Positions 48,937-60,262 of a DNA stretch of 64,000 nucleotides are shown here, piece after piece. This DNA is from Ashinkailepas kermadecensis (lineage: Eukaryota; Arthropoda; Thecostraca; Neolepadidae). The stretch lies in the NCBI GenBank assembly GCA_034440615.1, contig JAOTOM010004665.1:124001-188000 (forward strand). The letters are read 5' to 3'. The notes below the pieces were generated by a model. That model did not search any database. It saw nothing but the letters and a program-made list of their open reading frames with translations, and had not been told where the DNA came from. Numbering within the stretch: position 1 is the first letter of the stretch; every line of letters begins with the position of its first letter. The position numbers were made by a program, and so were the translations under genes.

Positions 48937-49770
48937 GGTCGCATAACATGCTGACTAAGCGCCGTGCCACAAAGCCCGCGATTCGTGCCGTTGTTCATGG
49001 CGTGGACGGGACTGGGTATTGTGGAGAACGATCCGCCAGAACAGTATGTCTGATCTGGCCACCGTGGCAGACCTGGATGCCCTCTCAGGATCTAGCCTGT
49101 TTGATCTGACCACCTGGATGGCCTCACAGGAGCTACACCGGCAGCCCATGCAGCGGGTACTATCGGAGCACTGGGGTCAGCCGAGTGTTCATCTCTTCCC
49201 ATACCTACCCTAGAGTTGTCAATGCGCCCCCCCCCGGCCATTGCTGTGACTGTTGGCTCGCTAGGCGAGTTGTGAGGGGAACTGGACTTCAGCTTTAATT
49301 TAAGAAAGCTGAGCAATATGAGTAATTATGTAGAATATGTATACATGCTACTATTTATGTATTTGCCATGTACCAAAATACGCATGGAAGGTATTGTAAT
49401 CTCGCATGTGGAGGTATTGTGCCGCATTGCTCATTTTCACAGCCGATGCAAAATATTATGCGCATTTGTGCTTTAAGCAATACGAAATTTATATAAAACT
49501 ACGCCAACTCAAGCTTGCAATGACCTAAGCTGTTCCAAGTTCAGGAGGTAGCTGCAAAGTGTTTCCAAGTTCCTGGGCACCCGCCCTCTCAGCTAGATGG
49601 ATCTTTCACACCTGTCTGTCCCCACTAAAATCGAGCCAGGCAGGTCCCAGAACACCCGGAGACGGTCGTGCGACAAGAAAACTCCCCCTCCCGTTCAGCC
49701 TACTTACCGTACAGTTTTATCTTCTTATCCTTCGTCTCCACGAGGATGATCACATAGCCTCCAAGGTCGA
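48937..49770. other. Unique sequence, no gene recognised
   Basis: A C-rich homopolymer at 49227 and a small CTCGC-TAG-GCGAG hairpin near 49260. Frames up to 83 codons. Confidence 0.4.
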
Positions 49771-51115
49771 CCATGTTTGGCCCCGCCCGGCTGCGAGGTG
49801 GGCTGGGTGACTGGGCGTCAGCGCCGCTTCCCCACAGCTGTACCGTGTCGGCAGACGCCGCTCAGGTCAGGCCGCCGCCGCCGATCGGCGCGCGACATCT
49901 GTCCGCGCCACTGCGGCGTGTTCGGCGCGAGCCGCGGCGCCGGTCCCGCGGGGAGCCGGCCGCCACCACGGCCGTCTCACTCCGCCATGATCGGCGCGCC
50001 GCACCGCGACCTGATCAGCTGTCGGCGGCCGACACACCTGTCCAGCGGTGGCCCGACCGGCGAGAGGTGACCTGACCGGCCGGCACACCTGCCGACCGTG
50101 ACCTTGTGGAGATGGCAGGAGGTCGGTCGAGCGGTGACCTGACCGGCTGTAGGGTCGACTCTCAGCACGTCACGCCAGATGACCGCCGCCGCAGTCACGT
50201 TCGCCCCGCACCACCGCCAGCCACTTCACGTTCACTCTGTGCACAGCGACTCGCTGGGCGCGTGTGGCTGCGCGAGCCTTCCGGCAGCACTGGCGTGTCC
50301 GACTGAAACCACACCTGGCCGGAAAACTCCTTGAAGCCCAACGACCGCGACCAGTTCGGCAGCGCGGTGCCACTTCAGCCGCCGCCGACGTCAGGGGAGC
50401 GCGCGCACGCGCAAGTCACGAACGCGAGGGGCGCACTGGCCGGTAGCACGGAGGGGGCCCGGGCGGCAGCAGGCAGGGGACGCCGTCCTTCAAAGCGGCT
50501 CCAGGTGAGACGGGGTCCCGGCGCTGGGGGACCGCCGTCTGACGGTAAACAGGACGGCGGACGGCGCACGGAGCGGGTAAAACCGCACCCCAAGTCCGCC
50601 GGCCGGCCCGAGCGACACCTGCCGCGCCGAGACGCCGCACACTCGTGGCGCACGGGCGGTGCCACGTGACGAGACGCGCACGGGCGGTGCCACGTGACGA
50701 GACGCGCACGGTCCGTGCTGCAGGCCGGCGGCGAGTGGCCGTCGTCGGGCCGCTCGGCGCCGGAAGCTCCCGCCGCCACAATCAATACGACGGCCGGCGG
50801 CGGCGGCGGCGGCGGTGTTGGCGGCGGCGGCGGCGGCGCGCGCGGCACATCTGTTGCGTACTGACGCTCACCTCGCCTGACCGGCGGCTGCCGCCGACCC
50901 CGGGTCAAGGTCAGGATCGTCGTCGGCAGCCGGGTCACGGCTGAGTGACGCTCGTCGCGAGAGCAGCGTCGAGGCGGCTCGCAGTGACCCAGCGGTAACC
51001 ATGGCGACGGGGCGGGTCGCCTCCGTCGCCGTCACCGCCACCGCCGGGACCCCGGGTCAAGGTCACGACCGCCGCGACCCCGGGTCAAGGTCACGACCGC
51101 CGCGACCCCGGGTCA
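49771..51115. other. CpG-rich block
   Basis: Very GC- and CpG-rich, with (GGC)n (50793-50845), a GTGCCACGTGACGAGACGCG repeat pair (50658-50710) and three GACCCCGGGTCAAGGTCACG units (51050-51118). Open frames on all strands follow from the base composition. It could be a promoter or 5' exon CpG island; no transcript evidence is visible. Confidence 0.45.
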
Positions 51116-51440
51116 AATACAGGCCGTCTTAGCAGAGCAGCCAGTCGCCTGCTGTAGATGATGCACTGCCCCAGGCGTATGACGAGTCACCGATGGTATT
51201 ACCATCAATCTCCGACGAAACGCACTTGCAGGGCGTCGTATGGACTCGCATGTGAATGCAGGGGCCGGCAGATGAGCTATGTGCTGAAACCCGCCGGCCG
51301 CCACCTCATGTATTGGAGATTCCTCATTACCAGCGGCACCACAGACTTGGGCTTAGAGCTGGACCGCCAACTGATGGCTCCACCTGCTCCAGCCCCAAGT
51401 CAGACGGGATCAGAGGCCTTGGATGTCCTCACCTTGTGGG
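51116..51440. other. Unique sequence, no gene recognised
   Basis: Frames of 60-100 codons overlap and lack motifs. Confidence 0.35.
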
Positions 51441-51955
51441 AGCCCCTGCACGTCGTAACCTAGTCTGAGCCCCTGGACGTCGTCACCTAGCGGGAGACCT
51501 AGTCAGAGCCTCTGGACATAGTCACCTAGTCGAAGAACCTGTACGTAGTCACCTAGTCGGAGCTCCTGAACGTGGCCACCTAGTCAGAGCCCCTGGACGT
51601 CGTCACCTAGTCGGAGCCCCTGGACATGGTCACCTAGTCGGAGGCCCTGGAGGTCGTCACCTTGTCGGAGTCCCTGGACGTCGTCACATAGTGGGAGCCC
51701 CTGGGCGTCGTCACATAGTGGAAGCCCCTGAATGTAGTCACATAGTGGGAGCCCCTGAACATCGTCATCTAGTGGGAGCCCCTGAACATCGTCACCTAGT
51801 GGGAGCCCCTGGACGTCGTAACCTAGTCGGAGCCCCTGGACGTCGTAACCAAGTCAGAACCCCTGGACGTTGTCACCTAGTCAGAACCCCTGGACGTCGT
51901 CACCTAGTCAGAGCCTCTGGACGTCGTCACCTAGTCAGAGAAACTAGACGTTATC
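51441..51955. repeat. 27-30 bp minisatellite
   Basis: About 18 units of GAGCCCCTGGACGTCGTCAC, CTAGTCG, with moderate divergence. Confidence 0.92.
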
Positions 51956-52570
51956 TTGTCACGGAACATAGCCGTCGTCAGAGGGGATCGTTCTTCACTG
52001 CAAGTGCCTACACCGCCGGATACGCCGGGGTTCATTAATAAGTCGCATTCAAGCACATATCGTCTTACAGTTATAATTTCGTCACGATCAGGAGTGTGGG
52101 AATGTTGGAGGGGGGGGCGCCTGCCTCAATCCTCCAATTCAGAGGAACTCGGAAAGTTTTTCGGCCTCCGCTGCTTGCGTGGGCCTATAAGTACAGCGAA
52201 GCTTGAACAAAAATTGGGTAGGGAAGGTGAAGTCATGATGTGTAATTCAGTGATATCAGAAGAACAGTGGAGGTGCTATGCCTAGAATACCATGCTCAAA
52301 TTCAGAACAATCCAGGTGGCTTTGGAGACTGTTTCAAGGGACTGAAGTCCCTCCAAAGAAGTAGGACGTACGGATATGCATAGCCAGAAAGCTTCGTTGA
52401 TTTTCGCGAGCTTCGTCCGGAGCCGACATCCCCTAGACACAGTGTTCTGACTCCCACTGCCGAGGGCGGCGCAACCGTCGCCCGGTCGAATGCCACACAC
52501 CGCGGCGGCGACAGCAGCGACATCTCTGCGCGGCTAGTACAAGCTTAGTTGCGGGTCACCGCCACCCTGA
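51956..52570. other. Unique sequence, no gene recognised
   Basis: Short frames only. Confidence 0.4.
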
Positions 52571-53146
52571 TGCTGCTGGCGGCCGACAGATGTCACCGTT
52601 CGGCTGGATCGAGGCGGGGTCTATGCCGTGGGTGGATTCCAACGCGCTGACTCCGGTCGCGTCCCCCACACAGCGAACGCGGTTGCCACAGTTCAGCTGG
52701 GTAGCTTTGGCCAGCCCGAGCCGCTGATGTTCAGCTGCGATGCTGAGCTGAGCCCGGTACTGGACGCGATGGTGGCGGCGCCTGACGGCCGGACGGCCAG
52801 TCAGCTGACGGCACATCACGCGGATGTTCGCAGCTTAAAGAAGCTGCTCGGCAACCGGCGACCGTGCGCTCCTATCCTCACGCGGCACGGCCAGGTCGAC
52901 ACGGTGGCGCTCTCAGACTATTTCGAGCGAGCGGCTCAGTCATGGACGCGGAGCTCGGAGCACGTCTCGTTGACCACTCGTCGTTCCGGGGTGACCGGGT
53001 ATCATTGGGCGGCGGCGTCGTATGCGCTGCACGTAAACCGCCGCCGCCGCTGCCCGCTGCGCCTGCCGGACCGATCACCGGCCGGTGAGGTGCTGCTGGT
53101 ACGGCCGAGACGCCCGGCGGCCACCGCCGTCGGGTGCTGCCGGTAG
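52571..53146 (+). CDS. Candidate protein-coding exon, function unknown
   Basis: A frame open for 192 codons, closed by TGA at 52568 and TAG at 53144. The first two thirds have a globular, non-repetitive composition: DVTVRLDRGGVYAVGGFQRA (about 52590), then FSCDAELSPVLDAMVAAPDG (about 52733) and SLKKLLGNRRPCAPILTRHG (about 52833). The final part becomes Arg/Pro-rich and is probably beyond a splice site; GTAAAC at 53034 is a possible donor, and CGACAG ending at 52590 a weak acceptor. I do not recognise the family. The block is also GC-rich, so chance openness is possible. Confidence 0.3.
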   Translation, partial: CCWRPTDVTVRLDRGGVYAVGGFQRADSGRVPHTANAVATVQLGSFGQPEPLMFSCDAELSPVLDAMVAAPDGRTASQLTAHHADVRSLKKLLGNRRPCAPILTRHGQVDTVALSDYFERAAQSWTRSSEHVSLTTRRSGVTGYHWAAASYALHVNRRRRCPLRLPDRSPAGEVLLVRPRRPAATAVGCCR

Positions 53147-53149
53147 ACA

Positions 53150-53195
53150 GCAGCCTGCAGTCTGCAGTCTGCAGCCTGCAGCCTACAGCCTGTCG
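53150..53195. repeat. CTGCAGTCTG short repeat
   Basis: Four to five units of 7-10 bp (CAGCCTGCAGTCTGCAGTCT). Confidence 0.8.
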
Positions 53196-53499
53196 TCGGC
53201 GACGTCAACCTCTCGAGACACGCTAGACGGCAGCGGAAGGCTCCGCCGCGCCCGTCCTGCAGAGAGCCTCAGCTCGCGTGGCTCGTTGCTTAAGCGAGTG
53301 CGGCGTGCTAGATCTCAAGCAACGGGCGAGCGAACCCACCCGAGGCGATTACACGCTGGACTTGGTTCTCCCCAGACGAGCGCCAGCCAGAGCGGAAGTA
53401 GGCGACTGCCTGCTGATGGCCGGCCACAAGGAGACAGCATTCGCCTTCAGTGTGTCGATAACGCCCTCGCCTGCATTGACACGCCATCGGTCTACAGTG
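53196..53499. other. Unique spacer, no gene recognised
   Basis: Open plus frames continue from here into the 21-bp repeat. No motif. Confidence 0.35.
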
Positions 53500-54393
53500 A
53501 CACGCAGCAAGTCGGCAATGACACACAGCCCGCCTGCAGCGACACTCAGTCTGCCTGTGGTGACACGCAGCCCACCTGCAGTGGCACGCAGCCCGCCTGC
53601 AGTGACACGCAGCCCACCTGCAGTGGCACGCAGCCCACCTGCAGTGGCACGCAGCCCGCCTGCAGTGGCACGCAGCCCGCCTGCAGTGGCACGCAGCCCG
53701 CCTGCAACGACACTCAGCCTGCCTGTGGTGACACGCAGCCCACCTGCAGTGGCACGCAGCCCGCCTGCAGTGACACGCAGCCCGCCTGCAGTGACACGCA
53801 GCCCACCTGCAGTGACACGCAGCCCGCCTGCAGTGACACGCAGCCCACCTGCAGTGACACGCAGCCCGCCTGCAGTGACACGCAGCCCGCCTGCAGTGAC
53901 ACGCAGCCCGCCTGTGGTGACACGCAGCCGGCCTGCAGTGACACGCAGCCGGCCTGCAACGACACTCAGCCTGCCTGTGGTAACACGCAGCCAACCTGCA
54001 GTGGCACGCAGCCCGCCTGCAGTGACACGCAGCCCGCCTGCAGTGACACGCAGCCCACCTGCAGTGACACGCAGCCCGCCTGCAGTGACACGCAGCCCGC
54101 CTGCAGTGACACGTAGCCGGCCTGCGGTGACACGCAGTCCGCCTGCAGTGAACGCAGTCCGCCTGCGGTGACACGCAGCCCGCCTGCAGTGACATGCAGC
54201 CCGCCTGCAGTGATACGCAGTCCACCTGCGGTGACACGCAGCCCATCTGCAGTGGCACGCAGCCCGCCTGCAGTGGCACGCAGCCCGCCTGCGGTGACAC
54301 GCAGTCCGCCTGCAGTGGCACGCAGCCCGCCTGCAGTGACATGCAGCCCGCCTGCAGTGACACGCAGCCCGCCTGCAGTGACACGCCGCTCCG
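53500..54393. repeat. 21-bp minisatellite
   Basis: About 42 units of GACACGCAGCCCGCCTGCAG plus T, most with a PstI site CTGCAG. Variants are GGCACGC/GACACTC and CCC/CCG/CCA ACC. Divisibility by three keeps frames open on both strands (up to 451 codons on minus), all low-complexity. Confidence 0.96.
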
Positions 54394-54571
54394 CGCTTAC
54401 TACAACCGGGCGGATTTTGATGGCTTGCGTCGAAGTTTAACCCTGCTTTTGTCGACCATGCGACAAAGCTTGCATGTTGATGATCCGGTGGTGATGTTCT
54501 ACGGCAATTTAAAATCAGCGATGGCCGATCATGTACGCACCGTAACTCTTCGGAGTCAAGTTCTGCCCTGA
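54394..54571 (+). pseudogene. LINE ORF2 fragment (endonuclease-RT linker)
   Basis: The frame reads RAYYNRADFDGLRRSLTLL then HVDDPVVMFYGNLKSAMAD and stops with TGA at 54569-54571. The Y-x-RADFDGLR...F...L..A pattern is what lies between endonuclease and RT in Jockey-like LINEs. Only about 58 codons are present. It follows the 21-bp array without a break. Confidence 0.5.
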
Positions 54572-54912
54572 TGTTCCGGGGCGGTGCGTGGCACTCCATC
54601 TTAAAGTGATGGAGAGTGCGATTGGTGGAGTCGAAGTTCGCCACGTGAAACAGAAGCAGACGTTTACGTGAAACGTGCGGCAGCTTTTCATCTGTGTGCA
54701 CCACCGAATACCTCCGAGCACGTACGACAACTCACCCATAACTGCATCAATCTAAAACGGTCCTAGTCATTCGTGGAATGCGTCACAGGGAAAACATCTG
54801 CATCCCACGTGCCATATAATTGCCACAATGCTATTAATACCGGCGACCGTGAATGTGCCTCAGAGTTAAGTAATACGTCTGCCTTCACATTCACTGGTCG
54901 CATTTGATCGCA
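54572..54912. other. Unique sequence, no gene recognised
   Basis: No further LINE similarity seen. Confidence 0.4.
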
Positions 54913-55014
54913 TGGTATAGCAGCGCCCGGCTGCACCGGTGTACGCGCACGGTCCATAGGTCGTGGTATAGCAGCACCCAGCTGCACCGGTGTACGCGCA
55001 CGGTCCATAGGTTG
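54913..55014. repeat. 51-bp tandem duplication
   Basis: TGGTATAGCAGCRCCCRGCT, GCACCGGTGTACGCGCACGG, TCCATAGGTCG twice (54913 and 54964). Confidence 0.92.
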
Positions 55015-56747
55015 TGCTAGATCATATCATAGTTATGCTTTTGCGAGGTAGCAGTGGAGTCAGAATTTAAATCCACCAAGCCGCATAAGGCGTGCATATC
55101 TGACAATATCAGGGCAAGTATTATTTCCCAGTGTATCAGCCCATTCTGCCACGGACAAAAAAGGTTTTATTTGCCGACGAGAACGATCGTCATACTAAAG
55201 AGATGAACGGAAACCAACCCCACACCAATTGTTAAAGAAGGAGATAAATAAGTGGCAATGAATTACAAGTGGGTGTTTTCGCTGCCTACAGAAGTGTTTG
55301 CAGCGAACTATTTAAGCATATCTCATCGGTTTTACGTCCGGAGCGGAACGGCGTTGTTCAAAAACAATCATGCTGCACAAACTTGGCCGCGTATCTGTAT
55401 TAACCGTCGGATTTGGAAATGTCGGATGGATACCAGACCGACAGTATTTACAGATTATTCGGCCGCATTTCGAAATTAAAATCACACTCGTTTCATTCCG
55501 AAAATTGATCAGTCCTATCGCCTGAAAGATTGCTCACAAATGGTTTGTCTGGTATCCGTCCGGAAGGACACAGAAAGTTACTAGGGCTAGAAAAACACAT
55601 CCGGCTGGAATGGCACGGCGTGCCATTTTCGGTGTACCAACAGGCTGTCTTCCGGCCCCACTCCTGCTTTCGTTGTGACCACTGCGGTCTCTCCGGTTAG
55701 ATCCTCACATGCTACACCGGGGGGGGGATGGTTCTTAAGGACACTCAGGATAACTTTTAAGGTATGCATTGCACGAAAATGAACGTCGGAACATCGGAAA
55801 GCCCTCGACCAATCGGGGTCGGAAATGTCGTTATTTTTATTATTAAATAATTTTGAAGTACAAAACATCGGCTTTTGAGAAAATCGTCTTTTGAAACACG
55901 TTCTATACCGGTGTATTATGGTAGCTTAAGTCGTGCAATGCAACTTCACCACTATTTAGGCCAAGCAAGCTCGAAATGAACCATGCAACAGCAGTGCCTA
56001 AATATCCTGAGCCCACATTGCGAATTCATTCGTAACCTGACTTCAGGCCACTGAGCGGAGGTCAAAGGAAGTGGACAAGGAACATCTAATGATTCTGCTT
56101 GCATAAGATCAAATTGATCAGCATGCACATCACAAAAATTAGAAATTTGCCCAGAATGGGCCAAAATGCAGACGTCAAAGTCTTTCGCATAATTATGCTC
56201 CAAGCTGACGGAGCATTGTTGCGGGAGGACCTGGAAGGCCTGACGTTCATCAGGGATCGCCCGGACCGCATCTATCCACCCGGCCGAGCCCTACAACTTA
56301 CCCTAGGCAACTTTATACGCTACTTTCTTAATTTCCTTCATTTCATAGCTTTAAAATGAACAGATTCGAAGAATGATTTTCTCGCCCAAGATACTTTAAA
56401 TCAAACATCGGAATAGCAGTGACTTTACGAGTGCACGATACTGAAATAGATAAGAGTAGGCTTCAGCCTAAAATTCCAAAAAGCTAAGCTTATTAGCATC
56501 TCCGTCCCCGCCGTGTCGCATCATCATCCCCTCATCGAATGGTCGCCGGAAGTCCAAACTGGCTGGATATAAGCTCGGACAGTTGCGATGATGAGATACC
56601 ATTGGATTCATGGTGAGATGGCCACCACTGCCTTAAATCTGGACATGCACTGGATGCTCGGATGCAACACAACTCCGAACAGGGTTACACGAACTTCAGA
56701 GAACTGGAGGAAAAATCGACCTGAAGCGGACTGGATTGCCAGTTAAA
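55015..56747. other. Unique sequence, no gene recognised
   Basis: About 1.7 kb without repeats. Frames up to 93 codons (55587-55868 minus; 56099-56359 plus and 55952-56203 minus) show no motif I recognise. Confidence 0.4.
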
Positions 56748-57158
56748 AACAGTCACCATGGGCCGAGAGTGTGCCCCCAACAGCCATCATGGGCCGAGAG
56801 TGTGCCCCCAACAGCCATCATAGGCCGAGAGTGTGCTCCCAACAGCCATCATGGGCCGACAGTGTGCTCCCAACAGCCATCATGGGCCGAGAGTGTGCTC
56901 CCAACAGCGCCATGGGCCGAGATTGTGACCCCAGCAGCCATCATGGGCCGAGAGTGTGCTCTCAACAGCCATCATGGGCCGACAGTGTGCTCCCAACAGC
57001 CATCATGGGCCGAGAGTGTGCTCCCAACAGCGTCATGGGCCGAAAGTGTGCCCCCAACAGCCATCATGGGCCGAGATTGTGACCCCAGCAGCCGTCATGG
57101 GCCGAGAGTGTGCCCCCAACAGCCATCATGGGCCGAGATTGTGACCCCAGCAGCCATT
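56748..57158. repeat. 31-bp minisatellite
   Basis: About 13 units of GCCATCATGGGCCGAGAGTG, TGCCCCCAACA, with GATTGTGACCCCAGCA and TGTGCTCCC variants. Confidence 0.94.
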
Positions 57159-57827
57159 GGCAGATGCCAGCATCGACCGGAGGCTATCACCCGGGCACCA
57201 TCGGTCCAGGCGGAGGCGGAGGCGGAGGCGGCGGCGCACACCACACTCGCCAGCAGATGCGATCCATATCGGCCCCACGTATATCATTCCTGGCCAGAAC
57301 GATGGATGTTGTTTCTACGAAGTGCGTCCTGTGAACTCTAGAATTGTGGTCTCGCATTTATAATGTACAAAACTTTGACGAGCCTGGTCAGTGGTGTAAA
57401 TATAACGCTCTCAGACTCCAGCAGATTCAAGAAAAACATTCAGCTTTTGCGCTAAGACGGACCAGGTTTGGTGACTAACATGACGGAGACTTGCTCCATT
57501 GCTGGGTGGGCGGCACGGGTCAGACGTTCTGGTCGGTCGTCCAGTCAGCATTTTGCAGACATCCTGACCTGTTCGTTAGATACGCATACTATCACCAGTG
57601 CTACGCTACGTTCTCAGTAGTGACAGAGCGGAAGTGCGCTCCGCTGTCCGCATGCGGAGTACAACTCGTAATTCGTCCTGCAGTCAGCGCAAAAGAGAGG
57701 CGCGGCGGGACCTGGTCATTGCCGCAATATAGCCGAAGCAGCAGACATGCCTAAAAATCTCAACTACGCACAAGCTTGGCGGCAAGCTATTTCCAGCCCC
57801 GACAGCACTCGGGTATAATCTAACTCA
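57159..57827. other. Unique sequence, no gene recognised
   Basis: Contains a GGCGGA run (57209-57236). No gene seen. Confidence 0.4.
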
Positions 57828-59873
57828 GCACCCACCAGTGGCGTACCGAAGGGGGCATTGGGGGCAGTTGTCCCCTCCTGAGAGGCTGTGGGGCCCCCAA
57901 GAATCGCACCGTGGTTGGGAAAAATTACACCAGATTCCCTAAAAATCCCGCTGTGGCCCCGACAAATCGCACCGGGGCCCCTACAAATCACATTGGAGGC
58001 CCCTTACAATCATATTGGGGACCATATAGTCTCACAGAGCCCCTGAAAACGACGCTGTGGGCTCCAAACACGCACCAAGACCCCTGAAAATCACACTGGG
58101 CGCCACAAAAATCGTTCCAGGTTCCCCAAAAATGACACTAGGGGCTCCAAAAAGTGGGACTGGGGCCCCTGAAAATAACGCTGGACCCCAAAAACGTCAC
58201 ACCAGGGCCCCTAGAAATCACGTTGGGGGCTGAGCAAATATTGCGAGGGCCCAGAAGATGACGCTGGGGCCCCAAAAGACGGGCCAGGCCCCTGAAAATC
58301 GCGCTGGGTCCCAAAAAAGTCGGACCGGGGTCCGTGAAAATCAAGCTGAGTGCCTCAAAAGTTCGCACCTTGGCCTCTGAAACTCACGTTGGGGACCCAT
58401 AAGTCGTGCCGGGGTCCTTGCAAATCACGATGGCGGCCCAAAAAGACTGGCTGGGTCCCTGAAAATCACGCTGGGAACCAAAAACATCAGGCCGGGGCAC
58501 CTGAAAATCGTCCTGGGGCTCCCAAAAAGTTCGACCGGGGTCCCTGAATATCACGCTTGGGGTCACAAAAGCTTGAGCTTGGGCCTGTAAAAAAAATCAT
58601 CAACTTTAAGTCACCAAAAATCGCGTCGGGACCAGAAAACTGGCTCGGATACCGACGGAACGACGCACCTGGGCCCGAATAGTCGCGCCGGAACCCGTGA
58701 AAGTATACCGGAGCCCCCACAATCGTACTGGAGTCCCACAAATATGCATCAAGTTCCCCAAATAAACACAGCGAGACCTAAAAGCACAACAGGAGGCCGA
58801 AAATGCACCGGGCCCTCCAAAGCGTACCGAGTCTCGCAAAAAGCGGCAGGGCCCTGCGTTGCAGCTCTAAATAAACACACCGGGAACTCTTAAAACAACA
58901 TAACCGTGTCCCTCAAAGTACACCGGGGTCATGAGACCGGGTGGGGGCTTGGGCCCTCAAAAATCGACATGGTTCTAAAAAGGAACAAGAAGATCGGGCA
59001 ATAAATAAACACATCGGGGTCTTCGAAAACGCGCCGGAACCTAAAAAATATCGTCCGTGCACATAAAAAGCAACACAATTCGAAAGAGCTGGAGTCTAAA
59101 AAATGTGCCAGGGCCTAAAAAATGCCTAGAGCCTTAAAGCACATCTGTAGACGAAGGAAAACGCAACAGGTTAAAAAAAACATAACTAGGGCCTCGGTTC
59201 GGTAGCAATCTGGGAAAATAATAAACCAAATACATGAGGTGCATCAAAGCTCAGCAGGTATGCGGATTTCCTAACCACCAGAAAATGTGGGAAGAAGAGA
59301 AGTAATCATCGAATTGAATTCATCGGATTTTCGCAGCGAACCCCCATACGAAGCATTCCACACGTAAAATATGGCACAAGACAATCATGTGGCAGCAATT
59401 AGCAAAACGTAGGAGGCCTAGTAGAAACTGGAGAATCGCACGAAGTGTGGCGAATGCGCCGAATGCGCCAGGCGGTTGTACACGTGCACGAACGTTGACG
59501 TTTTGTCTACTGGGCGTCACGAACGTTTTGGCTACTGGAAAGTTTGAAATGTGAAAAGTTTGCATTTTAAGTGATTTGCATAGGTGTAATTTCAGCAATG
59601 TGAGGTGACTTATCAAGGGATACCAAAGGAAAAACCTTCGAACAGGATGGGGGAGTGAGGGTTGAAATCCGTTGACTCAGAAACGACGGTGGTAGATTGG
59701 GCCCCCTTCACAGGACTATTAAAATGGTCACCAATTACTTTACTCAACAACAAAATTTGAACGACTTTGAACAAATATTGGTCGAAATCCGGGGACATTA
59801 AAAAAATGGTAGGTGGGCCTCCTCCAAATCGGTTCCCCCTAGAGCACATCCTAGATACGCCACTGGCACCCAC
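57828..59873. mobile_element. hAT-like non-autonomous DNA transposon with 8-bp TSD
   Basis: The element (57836-59865, 2030 bp) starts CAGTGGCGTACCGAAGGGGG and ends with the reverse complement of CAGTGGCGTATCTAGGATG. It is flanked by perfect 8-bp copies of GCACCCAC (57828-57835 and 59866-59873). Termini beginning CAG and an 8-bp duplication are the hallmarks of the hAT superfamily. TIR identity is short (about 12 bp). No transposase frame is present. The left half consists of degenerate tandem repeats. Confidence 0.82.
57895..58960. repeat. Degenerate repeats inside the hAT-like element
   Basis: About 30-bp half-units alternate. One half is GGGGCCCCTGAAAATCACGC-like and the other CCCCAAAAAGTCGGACCGGG-like, giving composite units of 55-62 bp. 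Divergence increases towards the right, fading near 59000-59170. Much older than the other arrays. Confidence 0.8.
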
Positions 59874-60025
59874 GTAGTACTCTGCTCCTTCAGTCGCACA
59901 CCGCTCACTGCCGGGGCAGACGTGCGGTCTCCAGCTGAGATGTCGCCGTGCCGGAGAGGCCAGGCCACTCAACTGGAGGTCACGTGACCCGAGTGTGGTC
60001 TCTCGCGCTCCAGACAACGGATGAC
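59874..60025. other. Spacer with GGTCACGTGACC palindrome
   Basis: The palindrome at about 59980 is the same 12-mer as in the 88-bp duplication at 48.8 kb. It is followed by ACAGCACCTACCTGGTCAT (60026), which seeds the next array. Confidence 0.5.
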
Positions 60026-60030
60026 AGCAC

Positions 60031-60262
60031 CTACCTGGTCATCAGGCCACATCACCGTGCCATCAGGCCACATCACCGTGCCATCAGGCCACATCACCGT
60101 GCCATCAGGCCACATCACCGTGCCATCCGGCCACATCACCGTGCCATCAGGCCACATCACCGTGCCATCAGGCCACATCACCGTGCCATCAGGCCACATC
60201 ACCGTGCCATCAGGCCACATCACCGTGCCATCAGGCCACATCACCGTGCCATCAGGCCACAT
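60031..60262. repeat. 21-bp minisatellite (GCCATCAGGCCACATCACCGT)
   Basis: Eleven near-perfect units on the plus strand. Immediately continuous with the 51-bp array. Confidence 0.96.

Noticed and set aside
49777..50669. Several Arg/Pro/Ala-rich frames
   Set aside because: High CpG content leaves most frames open; no consistent start, domain or splice support.
53085..54704. Cys-rich 343-451 codon frames on both strands
   Set aside because: 21-bp repeat divisible by three leaves both strands open; low complexity, no selection pattern.
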